Source: JAAOII01 sp965207945
GTDB taxonomy: Bacteria > Pseudomonadota > Gammaproteobacteria > CBDBNL01 > JAAOII01
Assembly: GCA_965207945.1 (NCBI GenBank)
Contig: OZ242303.1
Span: 868,001-932,000 of the forward strand
Direction: 5' to 3'
Length of the DNA stretch: 64,000 bases
The translations under genes and the position numbers were made by a program. The notes beneath the pieces were generated by a model, which was given only the letters and a program-made list of their open reading frames with translations, searched no databases and was not told the origin of the DNA. Positions 34,847-44,177 of this stretch are shown here, piece after piece. How positions within the stretch are numbered: position 1 is the first letter of the stretch; each line of letters opens with the position of its first letter.

Positions 34847-36114
34847 TGAAAGCAACTGTCCAGGATAGCGCACCGCATAAGGAAGAGGGTAAAACGGGAA
34901 GTAAATCAAGCAATTATATGCCGCAAACTCGTGTTTTATCGGGTATGCGAGCTAGCGGGAAATTGCATTTGGGACATTATTTTGGTGCTCTGCAGAATTG
35001 GGTCAAACTGCAAGATGAGTACCAGTGCTTTTATTTTGTTGCCAATTGGCATGGCTTGACTACACATTATCAAAACCCTAAACTTATTCAAGAAAGTTGT
35101 TTGGATATGGTGATTGATTGGCTGGCTGCAGGACTTGACCCACAAAAATCAGTTATCTTTGTTCAATCGCAACTGCCGCAACATGCCGAGTTACATCTTT
35201 TGCTGTCAATGATAACGCCACTTTCATGGTTGGAGAGAGTGCCGAGTTATAAAGAACAGCGCGAGCAGATTAAGGATAAGGATTTATCCACTTATGGTTT
35301 TTTAGGATACCCGTTGTTGCAAAGTGCAGATATACTCATTTATCGCGCTTCTTGGGTGCCAGTAGGGGAAGACCAAGCATCGCATGTTGAAATAACTCGT
35401 GAGATAGCTCGCCGTTTTAATCATTTTTATGGCAATGATGAAAAAACCAAGCAACGTTTGCAAGAATTACTTAAGCAGATGCCTCAACATGATGAGTTTA
35501 TGCAAAAACGGCGAGCCCATTTAGAAAAGGGCGATAAAGACGCTTATAGTCATGGAAGAAAGATGCTGTTAGAAGGTTCTTATGCAGAAGATGACTTGCT
35601 TATCTTATTGGGGTACTTGGAGGATACTGGCAAGATTATCTTGCCTCTGCCACAAGCATTGCTGAGCAAATATGCCAAGATGCCAGGGCTGGATGGGCGT
35701 AAGATGTCAAAATCTTATAATAACACCATCCTTTTACGTGATAATGCGGATGAGATTAGGAAGAAAATTATGGTTATGCCAACAGACCCAGCAAGGGTTA
35801 GGAGAACTGATAAGGGAAACCCTGAGAATTGTCCAGTATGGGCATGGCATAAGGTATATTCGGATGAGGCAACTAAAAAATGGGTGAATGACGGCTGCCG
35901 CAACGCTACCATAGGGTGCGTTGAATGTAAAAAAGCGCTTATTGATAAAGTATGTGAAGAGCAAAAACCCTTTTTGCAACGTGCCGCCACCTACACTCAG
36001 GATAAAGCTCAGGTTATAAAAATACTTGAGCAGGGCAAAGAAAAGGCGAGTGAAGAGGTGGAAAAAACTATGACAACAGTTCGCTCTTTAATGGGACTAT
36101 CTATCTCAGATTGA
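34843..36114 (+). CDS. trpS: Tryptophanyl-tRNA synthetase, long form
   Basis: 423 aa. Class I synthetase: HIGH-type motif SGKLHLGHYFGAL near residues 38-50 and KMSKS in GLDGRKMSKSYNN near 284-296. Usual bacterial TrpS is about 330-340 aa. The extra length is an N-terminal extension of about 25 residues and an insertion near 190-270 (including MPQHDEFMQKRRAHLEKGDKDAYSHGRKM), seen in a longer TrpS subgroup. ATG 34843 overlaps thrC by 4 bp. The later ATG at 34918 (MPQTRVLSGMRASG) would also give a complete catalytic domain. Confidence 0.93.
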   Translation: MMKATVQDSAPHKEEGKTGSKSSNYMPQTRVLSGMRASGKLHLGHYFGALQNWVKLQDEYQCFYFVANWHGLTTHYQNPKLIQESCLDMVIDWLAAGLDPQKSVIFVQSQLPQHAELHLLLSMITPLSWLERVPSYKEQREQIKDKDLSTYGFLGYPLLQSADILIYRASWVPVGEDQASHVEITREIARRFNHFYGNDEKTKQRLQELLKQMPQHDEFMQKRRAHLEKGDKDAYSHGRKMLLEGSYAEDDLLILLGYLEDTGKIILPLPQALLSKYAKMPGLDGRKMSKSYNNTILLRDNADEIRKKIMVMPTDPARVRRTDKGNPENCPVWAWHKVYSDEATKKWVNDGCRNATIGCVECKKALIDKVCEEQKPFLQRAATYTQDKAQVIKILEQGKEKASEEVEKTMTTVRSLMGLSISD

Positions 36115-36164
36115 TATTCCTATTGGTTAATTAAAGAATTATTATTACTTAAGATAATACATAT

Positions 36165-36770
36165 ATGACAACAGTTGTGACAACAATTAAAGGAGGCGAT
36201 GGAAAAGAACGATGTCCTTATTTTTTGGTGCATCCTCTTTATACAGAATACCATGATAATGAGTGGGGGAAAGCGCTACATGATGAGCATAGATTATTTG
36301 AAATGTTGGTGCTGGAAGGAGCGCAGGCAGGACTAAACTGGCTTACCATTTTAAAGAAACGGAATAACTATCGCCAGGCGTTTGACAACTTTAATGTTAA
36401 AAAGGTTGCGGCATACAATGAAAGCAAGTTTTCTTCTTTGATGCAAGATGAGGGCATTGTGCGTAATCGCCTAAAAATTAAATCAGCGATTAACAATGCA
36501 AGCGCGTTCATCAAGATTGCAGAAGAGTTTGGTTCCTTTGATAGTTATATCTGGCGCTTTGTAGATGGCACACCTATAGTCAATTCAGTTGAGTCATTGG
36601 ATAATGTGCCAGCAATTACAGAGTTGAGTGATAAAATCAGCAAAGATTTAAAGAAACGGGGCTTTTCTTTTGTTGGTAGCACTATTATATATGCCTATAT
36701 GCAGGCAATTGGTATGGTGGATGACCATATTAATAGCTGCTGGTGTAAATTGCCGATAAACACAAAATAG
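36165..36770 (+). CDS. tag: DNA-3-methyladenine glycosylase I
   Basis: 201 aa. Tag removes 3-methyladenine from alkylated DNA. E. coli-like motifs: CPYFLVHPLYTEYHDNEWG near residues 18-36, LFEMLVLEGAQAGLNWLTILKKR near 45-67, RNRLKIKSAINNA near 103, and KRGFSFVGSTIIYAYMQAIGMVDDHINSCWC at the end. The zinc ligands (N-terminal Cys, C-terminal His and Cys) are present. It stands alone between trpS and an MFS gene. Confidence 0.94.
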   Translation: MTTVVTTIKGGDGKERCPYFLVHPLYTEYHDNEWGKALHDEHRLFEMLVLEGAQAGLNWLTILKKRNNYRQAFDNFNVKKVAAYNESKFSSLMQDEGIVRNRLKIKSAINNASAFIKIAEEFGSFDSYIWRFVDGTPIVNSVESLDNVPAITELSDKISKDLKKRGFSFVGSTIIYAYMQAIGMVDDHINSCWCKLPINTK

Positions 36771-36832
36771 GTTGTTAAACAAAACGGAGAGTGTCTCACA
36801 AGTAGGAGGCATATTTAATCACAATTAAAACT

Positions 36833-38008
36833 ATGAGCACATCTAATGTAGTGGTTACTAATTTTTCACGCAAGGCAGAAACAGCCCTTTATTTTTACTT
36901 TATCTTTCTGCTGGGGATAAGTGTTGGGCTATTTGGTCCATCTCTGGTGGGGCTAGCAAAGCAGACAGGAGTAACTCTGGCGGAAATAAGTGTTCTCGCC
37001 TTACTTTTACCTATGGGGTTTGTTATGGGGGTGTATATATGTCGTTATTTTATTCATTCTCATTCCTTAAAGACACTTCTGGTTTTATCGACCTTGCTTT
37101 ATGGGGTGCTTTTTCCTATAGTTGGTTATAGTAGCTCATTTTTATTGGTCTGTGCCTTATTTTTCATAGTAGTGGCTAGCGAAGGAGTTTTTGAAGTGGC
37201 GAGCAATGTTTTATTAATCCGCATGTATAAGAATAATCCAGCTCCTTACTTGAATGCTATGCATTTTTGCTTTGGGGTAGGGGCTATAATCTCTCCTGCA
37301 CTTGTGGGACTTAACATAGAATATTATGATTCACTAACCTTATCTTTTATATTCTTCGGGCTATTGACTATTCCCGCTTTGGTTGCCTTATTCTTTATTC
37401 CAATTAAACCTGCAGCTGATGATGCGCCAATTGTGAAAAGAACTAAAAGTTCTCGTCAACTGAAAATAGTGCTTACTATTCATCTGTTTTTCTTTTTATA
37501 TGTTCTGGTAGAAGCAGGTTATAGTATTTGGATTTTTCCTTTTCTGCGTGAAGAAGAATTGCTAAATGCCAGTCAGGCAGGGTTGTTTACTTCAGTATTT
37601 TGGTTGTCTTTTACTTTATTCCGTTTAGTGGGAATATTCTTGACTATCTATTTTCATCCGATTAAGGTGATGATTTGGCATGGAGTTGCTAGTGTTATTG
37701 CCATGTTGATAATGATGGTTGCCGGCAATGAGATTTGGATGTTATGGGTTGGCAATATAATAATGGGGGCGGGGCTATCCATATTTTTTCCTTGTATGCT
37801 CTCCTATTGCGAAACGGGCTTCAAGATACCGCCTAAAGATTTTAGTCATTTCTTTGCTTCCACTACAGTTGGCGCTATGGCGGGCTCGTGGTTCTTAGGG
37901 CAATTACTACTAATTAGCGCTGGGTTAATATTTTTTCCACTATTCTTGGCGGTAGGATTACTGCCAATTTTGTTACTTTACTTGAGGCGTCTTGACTTAA
38001 AAAAGTAA
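36833..38008 (+). CDS. Major facilitator superfamily transporter
   Basis: 391 aa with about 12 membrane helices. The first half has a helix 2-3 loop less canonical than GxxxDRxGRR (MGVYICRYFIHSHSLKTLL). The central loop (FIPIKPAADDAPIVKRTKSSRQLK) separates two six-helix halves. The family resembles FucP/YbjJ-like sugar permeases only in general outline, and the substrate is unknown. An unusually acidic-poor N-terminus and no operon partners give no further clue. Its last 30 bp are repeated just downstream. Confidence 0.85.
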   Translation: MSTSNVVVTNFSRKAETALYFYFIFLLGISVGLFGPSLVGLAKQTGVTLAEISVLALLLPMGFVMGVYICRYFIHSHSLKTLLVLSTLLYGVLFPIVGYSSSFLLVCALFFIVVASEGVFEVASNVLLIRMYKNNPAPYLNAMHFCFGVGAIISPALVGLNIEYYDSLTLSFIFFGLLTIPALVALFFIPIKPAADDAPIVKRTKSSRQLKIVLTIHLFFFLYVLVEAGYSIWIFPFLREEELLNASQAGLFTSVFWLSFTLFRLVGIFLTIYFHPIKVMIWHGVASVIAMLIMMVAGNEIWMLWVGNIIMGAGLSIFFPCMLSYCETGFKIPPKDFSHFFASTTVGAMAGSWFLGQLLLISAGLIFFPLFLAVGLLPILLLYLRRLDLKK

Positions 38009-38028
38009 AGTTAATTGTAACAAAAATT

Positions 38029-38068
38029 AAGGCCAATTTTATTACTTTACTTGAGACGTCTCGGCCTT
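38029..38068 (+). repeat. Duplicated MFS gene end within a hairpin
   Basis: Bases 38032-38061 repeat the MFS gene end at 37963-37992 with two changes. One change creates the perfect 10-bp palindrome GAGACGTCTC (38053-38062). The copy is framed by AAGGCC (38029-38034) and GGCCTT (38063-38068), which can pair. There is no T tract, so a terminator role is doubtful. Confidence 0.75.
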
Positions 38069-38145
38069 CAATCTTGATTGCTAATCCTGCTCCTCAATAA
38101 TGAGAAGATATACCATATAATAAAAAGAATAACCACTCCAATATT

Positions 38146-41100
38146 ATGCTAAAAAAACCTTTACTATTACTATTTTTAATAACCTCAGGATTAACTCTGG
38201 TTTCTTGTGGCGGGAGTAGTAATAATACAGGAAGTTCTTCTCATAGTGTTCCTGGAAGTGTTCCTGGTTTGGTTAGTAACTGTAATTTTAATCCCACTGC
38301 TACTTATAACAGTGAAAAGCTCCTCACATTTGATGAAAATACTGCAGTAACATGTAAATTTGAACTCCCCCTGAATCTCGGAATTGCTTCAGCCAATTAT
38401 AGCAACTTGGCTTTGAACGTAACTCTTTCTACCGCGACCGCAGGTTTATTTCCCGCTGATAGTATTGTGCTTGCTGACGATGACTCTGATGTTATCGGCT
38501 CAATGTTGTCGCCAACCAATGCTACGGGCGATCTTATAACTAACTTGAACCTTAAGCTTACTCCAGCCGCTAATATTTTTGGCGTCGCATCAATTAAATT
38601 TATCACTTATGACACAGTCAATAATTCTACGTTGGGAGTGTTAGTTTATCCAATTAAGGTGGTTGAAGTAGGTTTAGTTAATGAATGTAATTTTGATGAC
38701 ACTGCTATCTATAATAGCAGGAAAGTCCTTGTGTTTAACGAAAACACCTCAGCAGTATGTAGCTTCCAACTTCCTAATCGCGCTGTGTTTAGTGCTACGA
38801 ATCTAAGCAATTTCACACTTGGCATAACCCTTTTAAATCGTGGGTCTCCCAAATTATTCCGATCTGAAAATATTACTCGCACTTATAACGGTTCTACTGC
38901 TATCAACTCAGCAATTAGTTTAGATAATGATGAAATTAGAATAACTAATACTGGCGCGTTTATTAATCTTACACTCACTCCAGCTCCTAATTCTTTTGGT
39001 GCCGTAGCCATTAAATTTACTACATATAATAGCACGGATAATTCCATATTAGGAGAGCTTATTTATCCCATTCAAGTAATTGAATCGGTACTTGGCTTGG
39101 TTCGCCATTGTGATTTTAATTCTACCGCTTACTATGATACACAAAATCCTATTACTTTTGAGGAAGATACCTCGGCGGAATGTAATTTCTATTTATCTAA
39201 TAATACGGCAATTCGTTCCTCCACTACAAGCAACTTATCTGTTGGCATAACTCTTTCCGATGCGACAGCTGGCCTATTTCCTGCGGGTAGTATAGTGCTT
39301 GCTAATGGCTCTGATGCTATTAACTCGTTAGTCCCTCTAATAATAACTACGACTAATAGTACAACAAATGTTACGACTTATAGCACCATGAAAAATCTGA
39401 ATCTTACATTAACCCCAATTGTTAATGTTAGAGGTAACGCATCTATTAAATTCACCACTTATGATAATAGAGATAATTCCATCCTGGGTGCGGTAGCGTA
39501 TCCTATTCGAGTTATACGAACGGCGTATGATGAAGAAAATAGATACCAAGTTAGAGATTTGCATATTATTCCTGATTATAATAATGTCACGCTTATGTGG
39601 AATAATCCTAATGCTAACATCGCTCATATCAAGATAACTTACGAAATAGTGGGCTCTAATAATGAACAAGATTTCCCTTTAATAAGAGACAATCCTAAAA
39701 TAGCCGCCAATGCCATGGGTGTCCTACAAAGTATAACTGGACTAACTAACGGAGTGTACTACATTTTCACTGTTAATTTGACGTTAAATAACCCTGATGA
39801 AGGGCAGGTAGGTACAGTTATTTCCAGAACCATTGGTATTGATCGCAATTACGACAATGACCATTTAGTTAACTTTGAAGATAATGATGATGATAACGAT
39901 GGTGTAAATGATGAGCAAGATAGATGCAGTTTCTTAGGCAGCGCTACAAATTGGAAAGCGGGAGTTGGTGGAGCACTAGATGTAGATATGGATGGCTGCC
40001 GTGCTGGGGTGCAACCCATAGAAGATCATAATGATAATAACCCAGGTGAATATGTCGCCAAGGTTCTGGATCTACAAGTTATGCCTGGTGATATGAGAGC
40101 CGAACTTATCTGGAATAATCCTGATGCTACCATCACTCATATCAACATAACTTATGAAGGAATGGACCTTGATGAGGTAGAGTATTTGCCCTTAATAACA
40201 GAGAATCTTAAAATAGCTGCCAACGCACATGTCCAACACAGCATAACTGGGCTAACTAACGGAGTGAAGTATACTTTCACTGTTAATCTGACATTAGGCG
40301 GAGCTTATGCAGGGCAGATGACTGCTGTTAGTTCTGTTACCCGGCTTATTGATAAGGATTCTGATGGGGATGGTACACTTGATTTCTTTGATATGGATAA
40401 TGACAATGATGGTGTGCCAGATATTATTGATGCATGTAATGAACTGGGTGGATTAACTAACTGGATTTCAAATGTAATGACGGATATAGATGGTGATGGT
40501 TGCCGTGATTCTGATGAAGATGTAGATGATGATGGTGATGGTTTGATAGAGATTAGAAGTGCGGATGAATTCAACCAAATCCGCTATAACCTACGTGGTG
40601 ACAGTTTTAAGAGCAGTGATTCAGACGCTGGTAATAGAATGGGATGTGGTGGTAATAATGCTATCACAAGGTGCAATGGCTATGAACTTATGCAGGATAT
40701 ATCTCTTACCGACTATACTAACTGGCAGCCAATTGGTGAATGTATTAATGATACCAACAATGCCGCTGTTATTTGCAAAACTGGCAGTACATATTTTAAT
40801 AGCATTTTTGACGGCAATGGTCATGAAATAAGCGATCTTACTATAACGGCTGATGGGAGCTTTGGAAAGGCGGCGGGTTTGTTTGCAACAATGAGTTCTT
40901 CTGCTGAAGTGCGTAATATACATATTATTTCTGCCAGCGTTAATTATAATGGTTATACGGGTCTGTTGGTTGGTTATGCAAATGGAGGGATTATTACTGA
41001 TAGTTCTGTAGCTGGACAAGTTACAAGCACTAGTGATCGTATTGGTGGTTTGGTTGGTTATATGGAAAATGCTGTTATCATCTCGTCTCAGGCGACGATA

Positions 41101-42036
41101 ACGGGGGCCATTAATGGAGATGGCAATGTTGGCGGCTTGGTTGGCTATATGATTAACGGACGTATTATGGATAGTTTCACAACTGGAACTATTATAGGTA
41201 CTGGTAATAAAGTTGGCGGTCTGGTTGGTTATAGCTCCGCGAGTATCATCAGCGGGTCTTATACGACGGATGGGACTGTTATGGGAAGCACGGGAAGTTT
41301 TGGTGTTGGCGGTTTGGTGGGTGAGTTGGATATGGGCAGCATTATCAACTCATCTTATGCGGAGGGAGGAACTGTTAGCGGGAGAAATAATGTCGGCGGT
41401 TTAGTTGGTTCTCATACGAGTGCATCACAGGTTAGTTCATCTTATGCAGCGGGAGGAACTGTTAGTGGGAGCATTAATATCGGCGGTTTAATTGGTTATG
41501 CCCTGCTTAGTTCCCGAGTTATCACGTCTTATGCGATGGGGCAAACTATTAGCGGGACTGGCAGTAATATTGGTGGCTTGGTTGGTCATTTGCGTTCTAG
41601 TTACATCAGCGCGTCTTATGCGGGGGGAGGAACTGTTAGCGGGGGAGCTAGTGTCGGTGGTCTGGTTGGTGGAGGAACTAAAAGGAATAATGCGGTCGCT
41701 CCTACGATTAGCTCATCTTATGCAGCAGTAGGAACGCTTAGCGGGACTAATTTGGGAGGTTTAGTTGGTGGGACTAATTTAGCGACTATTGTTTTTGATG
41801 TAATTTCTTATTGGGACACTAGTACTACTGGCACATCAACGGGCACTGTAACTAACAAAGCCGAGGGCCGTTCAACTGCTATATTGTATGCACCCACATC
41901 TTTTGACACTGGCTTATATGCATCTTGGGGGGAAGATAAGTGCGATGATGGTAGCCGAGCATGGCATCTCGGGACTAGTTCCCAGTATCCTGCCCTTACC
42001 TGCACGCCAGGTGGGAAAGATGCCCAACGTCAGTAA
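38146..42036 (+). CDS. Large modular surface lipoprotein with thrombospondin-type-3 and GLUG repeats
   Basis: 1296 aa with lipobox LVSCGG (Cys near residue 21). Domains in order: three repeats of about 140 residues with a conserved CNFNxTAxYNS...F-E-T..C.F pattern (about 45-175, 175-310, 320-465); two FN3-like modules each starting ...L-WNNP-A.I.HI.ITYE (about 475 and 650) with Asp-rich calcium-binding stretches (DNDDDNDGVNDEQD, DSDGDGTLDFFDMDNDNDG); the marker IRSADEFNQIRYNL (about 802); then at least nine GLUG repeats (VGGLVGY..., about 930-1215) and a Cys-containing end module. It is a longer paralogue of the protein at 12459. Probable surface adhesin or matrix protein; no enzymatic motif seen. 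Confidence 0.82.
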   Translation: MLKKPLLLLFLITSGLTLVSCGGSSNNTGSSSHSVPGSVPGLVSNCNFNPTATYNSEKLLTFDENTAVTCKFELPLNLGIASANYSNLALNVTLSTATAGLFPADSIVLADDDSDVIGSMLSPTNATGDLITNLNLKLTPAANIFGVASIKFITYDTVNNSTLGVLVYPIKVVEVGLVNECNFDDTAIYNSRKVLVFNENTSAVCSFQLPNRAVFSATNLSNFTLGITLLNRGSPKLFRSENITRTYNGSTAINSAISLDNDEIRITNTGAFINLTLTPAPNSFGAVAIKFTTYNSTDNSILGELIYPIQVIESVLGLVRHCDFNSTAYYDTQNPITFEEDTSAECNFYLSNNTAIRSSTTSNLSVGITLSDATAGLFPAGSIVLANGSDAINSLVPLIITTTNSTTNVTTYSTMKNLNLTLTPIVNVRGNASIKFTTYDNRDNSILGAVAYPIRVIRTAYDEENRYQVRDLHIIPDYNNVTLMWNNPNANIAHIKITYEIVGSNNEQDFPLIRDNPKIAANAMGVLQSITGLTNGVYYIFTVNLTLNNPDEGQVGTVISRTIGIDRNYDNDHLVNFEDNDDDNDGVNDEQDRCSFLGSATNWKAGVGGALDVDMDGCRAGVQPIEDHNDNNPGEYVAKVLDLQVMPGDMRAELIWNNPDATITHINITYEGMDLDEVEYLPLITENLKIAANAHVQHSITGLTNGVKYTFTVNLTLGGAYAGQMTAVSSVTRLIDKDSDGDGTLDFFDMDNDNDGVPDIIDACNELGGLTNWISNVMTDIDGDGCRDSDEDVDDDGDGLIEIRSADEFNQIRYNLRGDSFKSSDSDAGNRMGCGGNNAITRCNGYELMQDISLTDYTNWQPIGECINDTNNAAVICKTGSTYFNSIFDGNGHEISDLTITADGSFGKAAGLFATMSSSAEVRNIHIISASVNYNGYTGLLVGYANGGIITDSSVAGQVTSTSDRIGGLVGYMENAVIISSQATITGAINGDGNVGGLVGYMINGRIMDSFTTGTIIGTGNKVGGLVGYSSASIISGSYTTDGTVMGSTGSFGVGGLVGELDMGSIINSSYAEGGTVSGRNNVGGLVGSHTSASQVSSSYAAGGTVSGSINIGGLIGYALLSSRVITSYAMGQTISGTGSNIGGLVGHLRSSYISASYAGGGTVSGGASVGGLVGGGTKRNNAVAPTISSSYAAVGTLSGTNLGGLVGGTNLATIVFDVISYWDTSTTGTSTGTVTNKAEGRSTAILYAPTSFDTGLYASWGEDKCDDGSRAWHLGTSSQYPALTCTPGGKDAQRQ

Positions 42037-42072
42037 ACATCCGTAAGCAGAGATAAATAGTGAAGGTGAAGT

Positions 42073-43527
42073 TTATATCTTCATTAATGACATGAAGTCA
42101 TCAGCGGGCATTTTTTCCAGTTGTGACTGACTAAAGCATACTTTTTGTAATTCCCCACATTGCTTGGCGGATAATCTGCTGGCAATGGCATCCAAGAATT
42201 TCTTTTCCAACAATGGAATACCTTCCTTTCTTCTTTTGCGGTGTCCGATTGGATACTCAACTTCAACTCTCGCGCTGTTAGTGCCATCTTTATAGAATAT
42301 CTGCACTGCGTTGCCTATAGCGCGCTTGGATGAGTCAAAGTAGTTTTTGGTGAATTTGGGGTTTTCTGTGACCGTCATTTTATCTCTTAATTTATCTATT
42401 CTCTTATCCGCGGCAACCCCATCTTCATAATCGGCGGCAGTAAGTGTTCCTTTCAACAAAGCCACTGCGCTCATATATTGAATGCAATGGTCGCGGTCTG
42501 CTGGATTATCCAACTTGCCGGTCTTGTCTATTATTCTTTTTCCTGCTTCTTGGGTTTCTATGCGTATTTCTTTGATGTTATCCAACCAACCTGAGTTGCC
42601 AGCTAATTTCTTGTGTAGGGTGACGCATGCCTCCACCGCAGTTTGAGCGTGAAACTCGGCGGGGTAGGATATTTTGAAGAGAACATTTTCCATTACATAA
42701 GAGGAATACTTGCGCGCAACTTTGACCTTGCCGTCTCTCATCAATGCATCATTAAAACCCCAGATAGGAGCGGTTATGGCGCTTGGATATCCCATCTCTC
42801 CGGTGCGAGCAATTAATGCTAAGCGGACGCCGCGTGCTGAAGCATCGCCAGCAGCCCAGCTTTTGCGTGAGCCAGTATTCGGGGCATGACGATAGGTGCG
42901 TAATGAACAGCCATCTATCCAGCTGTTGGATACTGCATTAAGAATTTCGTTGCGGTTGCAGCCAAGCATCTTAGCGGCAACAGCGGTAGATGCGATGCGC
43001 ACCAACATTACATGGTCAAGCCCAACGCGGTTGAAGGCATTTTCAAGCGCCAGAATTCCTTGAATCTCATGCGCCTTAATTGATGCTTGCAGAATATCCT
43101 TAACCTGCAGAGGCGCTTTGCCTTGACGGCGATTGTTGCGACTTATATAGTCAGCTAAGGATAAAATAGCTGCGAGATTATCGGAAGGGTGTCCCCATTC
43201 GGCAGCTAACCAGGTGTCATTGTAATCCAACCAGCGAATAGTTGCGCCTATGTTAAAGGCGGCTTGGACTGGCTCTAACTCATAAGATGTTCCAGGAACT
43301 CTTACACCGCCTGGTAGGTTGGCTCCCTCAACAACAGGTCCAAGCAGTTTGAGGCAGGCGGGGTACTGCAGTGCCAACATTGCGCAACCAATGCTATCAA
43401 GAAGACAGTAGCGTGCGGTTGTCATGGCTGTTTTACTATTGGCGGGATTAAATTTAATTACGTAATCGGTTATATCTTGAATAGTTTTATCAAATTTTTG
43501 CCTAGCGGCGTTTGTGGTGTATTTCAT
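42073..43527 (-). CDS. prpD: MmgE/PrpD family protein, 2-methylcitrate dehydratase type
   Basis: 484 aa from ATG 43527, chosen because E. coli PrpD is 483 aa and the 30 residues before it are unlike the family. Family motifs: DSIGCAMLALQYP near 45, GTSYELEPVQAAFNIGATIRWLDYNDTWLAAEWGHPSDN near 77-115 (with D and H of the active site), SWAAGDASARGVRLALIARTGEMGYPSA near 225, and KISYPAEFHAQTAVEA near 282. It dehydrates 2-methylcitrate in propionate breakdown. prpB and prpC are not nearby, so its partners are elsewhere or it acts on another substrate. It runs toward the large lipoprotein gene. Confidence 0.88.
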   Translation of the reverse strand: MKYTTNAARQKFDKTIQDITDYVIKFNPANSKTAMTTARYCLLDSIGCAMLALQYPACLKLLGPVVEGANLPGGVRVPGTSYELEPVQAAFNIGATIRWLDYNDTWLAAEWGHPSDNLAAILSLADYISRNNRRQGKAPLQVKDILQASIKAHEIQGILALENAFNRVGLDHVMLVRIASTAVAAKMLGCNRNEILNAVSNSWIDGCSLRTYRHAPNTGSRKSWAAGDASARGVRLALIARTGEMGYPSAITAPIWGFNDALMRDGKVKVARKYSSYVMENVLFKISYPAEFHAQTAVEACVTLHKKLAGNSGWLDNIKEIRIETQEAGKRIIDKTGKLDNPADRDHCIQYMSAVALLKGTLTAADYEDGVAADKRIDKLRDKMTVTENPKFTKNYFDSSKRAIGNAVQIFYKDGTNSARVEVEYPIGHRKRRKEGIPLLEKKFLDAIASRLSAKQCGELQKVCFSQSQLEKMPADDFMSLMKI

Positions 43528-43567
43528 AGAGTTATTATATGTTATATGTATATGTCCGTTATCCCCG

Positions 43568-44020
43568 TTATGAAGAAGAGGGGGGTGTTTTTTTGCCACC
43601 AATGGAATAAATCTCACGGATGAAGGATTGACATAGATATACCAGCATGATAATTCCTAAGGAAGTTCCAGCGCTGCTTTTTGCCATGCCTATTATGTGT
43701 TCTCCGTCCAATTTTGCGCTTGCTAAGGTGGTGAATATTCCTATTATGCTGCCGCCAGTATTCACTATGAATACTGCCATTATTAAACACCAACCTAAGG
43801 GCATGCAATAGATGAACATTATTAACATGAGTCCAAATACAGCCATAGCTCCATATAGGGATACAGGGTTTGGTGGTCCTGCCGCGGAGTTTATCTGTTG
43901 GTCAAGTAGTCCTATGCTGATGAAGAAAACCCATACAAAGGCGACATATACGCCCCAAAGATTTTTATTTTGGCGGACGGATTTTGCGAATATATGTTTA
44001 GGTCTTTCCATTATGGGCAT
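43568..44020 (-). CDS. Small membrane protein, unknown function
   Basis: 150 aa with four hydrophobic segments (LWGVYVAFVWVFFISIGLL, LYGAMAVFGLMLIMFIYCM, LIMAVFIVNTGGSIIGIFTTL, TSLGIIMLVYLCQSFIREIY). The N-terminus is basic and the C-terminus short and polar. No family recognised. It lies 40 bp upstream of prpD on the same strand, so the two may be co-transcribed, and it is divergent from the betaine operon. The ATG at 44011 is an alternative start. The low-complexity tail PPSSS is encoded next to a G/C-rich run. Confidence 0.6.
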   Translation of the reverse strand: MPIMERPKHIFAKSVRQNKNLWGVYVAFVWVFFISIGLLDQQINSAAGPPNPVSLYGAMAVFGLMLIMFIYCMPLGWCLIMAVFIVNTGGSIIGIFTTLASAKLDGEHIIGMAKSSAGTSLGIIMLVYLCQSFIREIYSIGGKKTPPSSS

Positions 44021-44177
44021 TTTAGCACTTTAATATTAAATATATATTTAATTAAAAATTACTTGGTTTTTATGTTTTTATAATATAATCACTCACGCTT
44101 CATATACTATATATGAAGCAAGTATAATATAAGTGTGTTTCAAGTGCCTCAACTAAGGGCTATAGAGAGAAAATATA
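44021..44177. promoter_or_regulatory. Divergent control region before the betaine operon
   Basis: The gap between the divergent membrane-protein gene and the dipeptidase gene is very AT-rich. On the plus strand TATAAT boxes occur at 44084-44089 (with TTGGTT about 15 bp upstream) and at 44123-44128. They flank the palindrome at 44097-44119. It is the only sizeable gap before the first gene of the 17-kb block, so it is the likely main control point. Confidence 0.6.
44097..44119. promoter_or_regulatory. Perfect palindrome, likely operator of the betaine catabolic operon
   Basis: GCTTCATATA, three bases, then its exact complement: a 10-bp perfect inverted repeat. It overlaps the predicted -35/start zone between two TATAAT boxes. 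The symmetry and position fit a dimeric repressor or activator site; the regulator is unknown. A leader hairpin is the alternative, but there is no T tract. Confidence 0.65.

Noticed and set aside
43528..43617. Longer prpD start at 43617
   Set aside because: The added 30 residues do not resemble the family and overlap the upstream gene; ATG 43527 gives the usual length.
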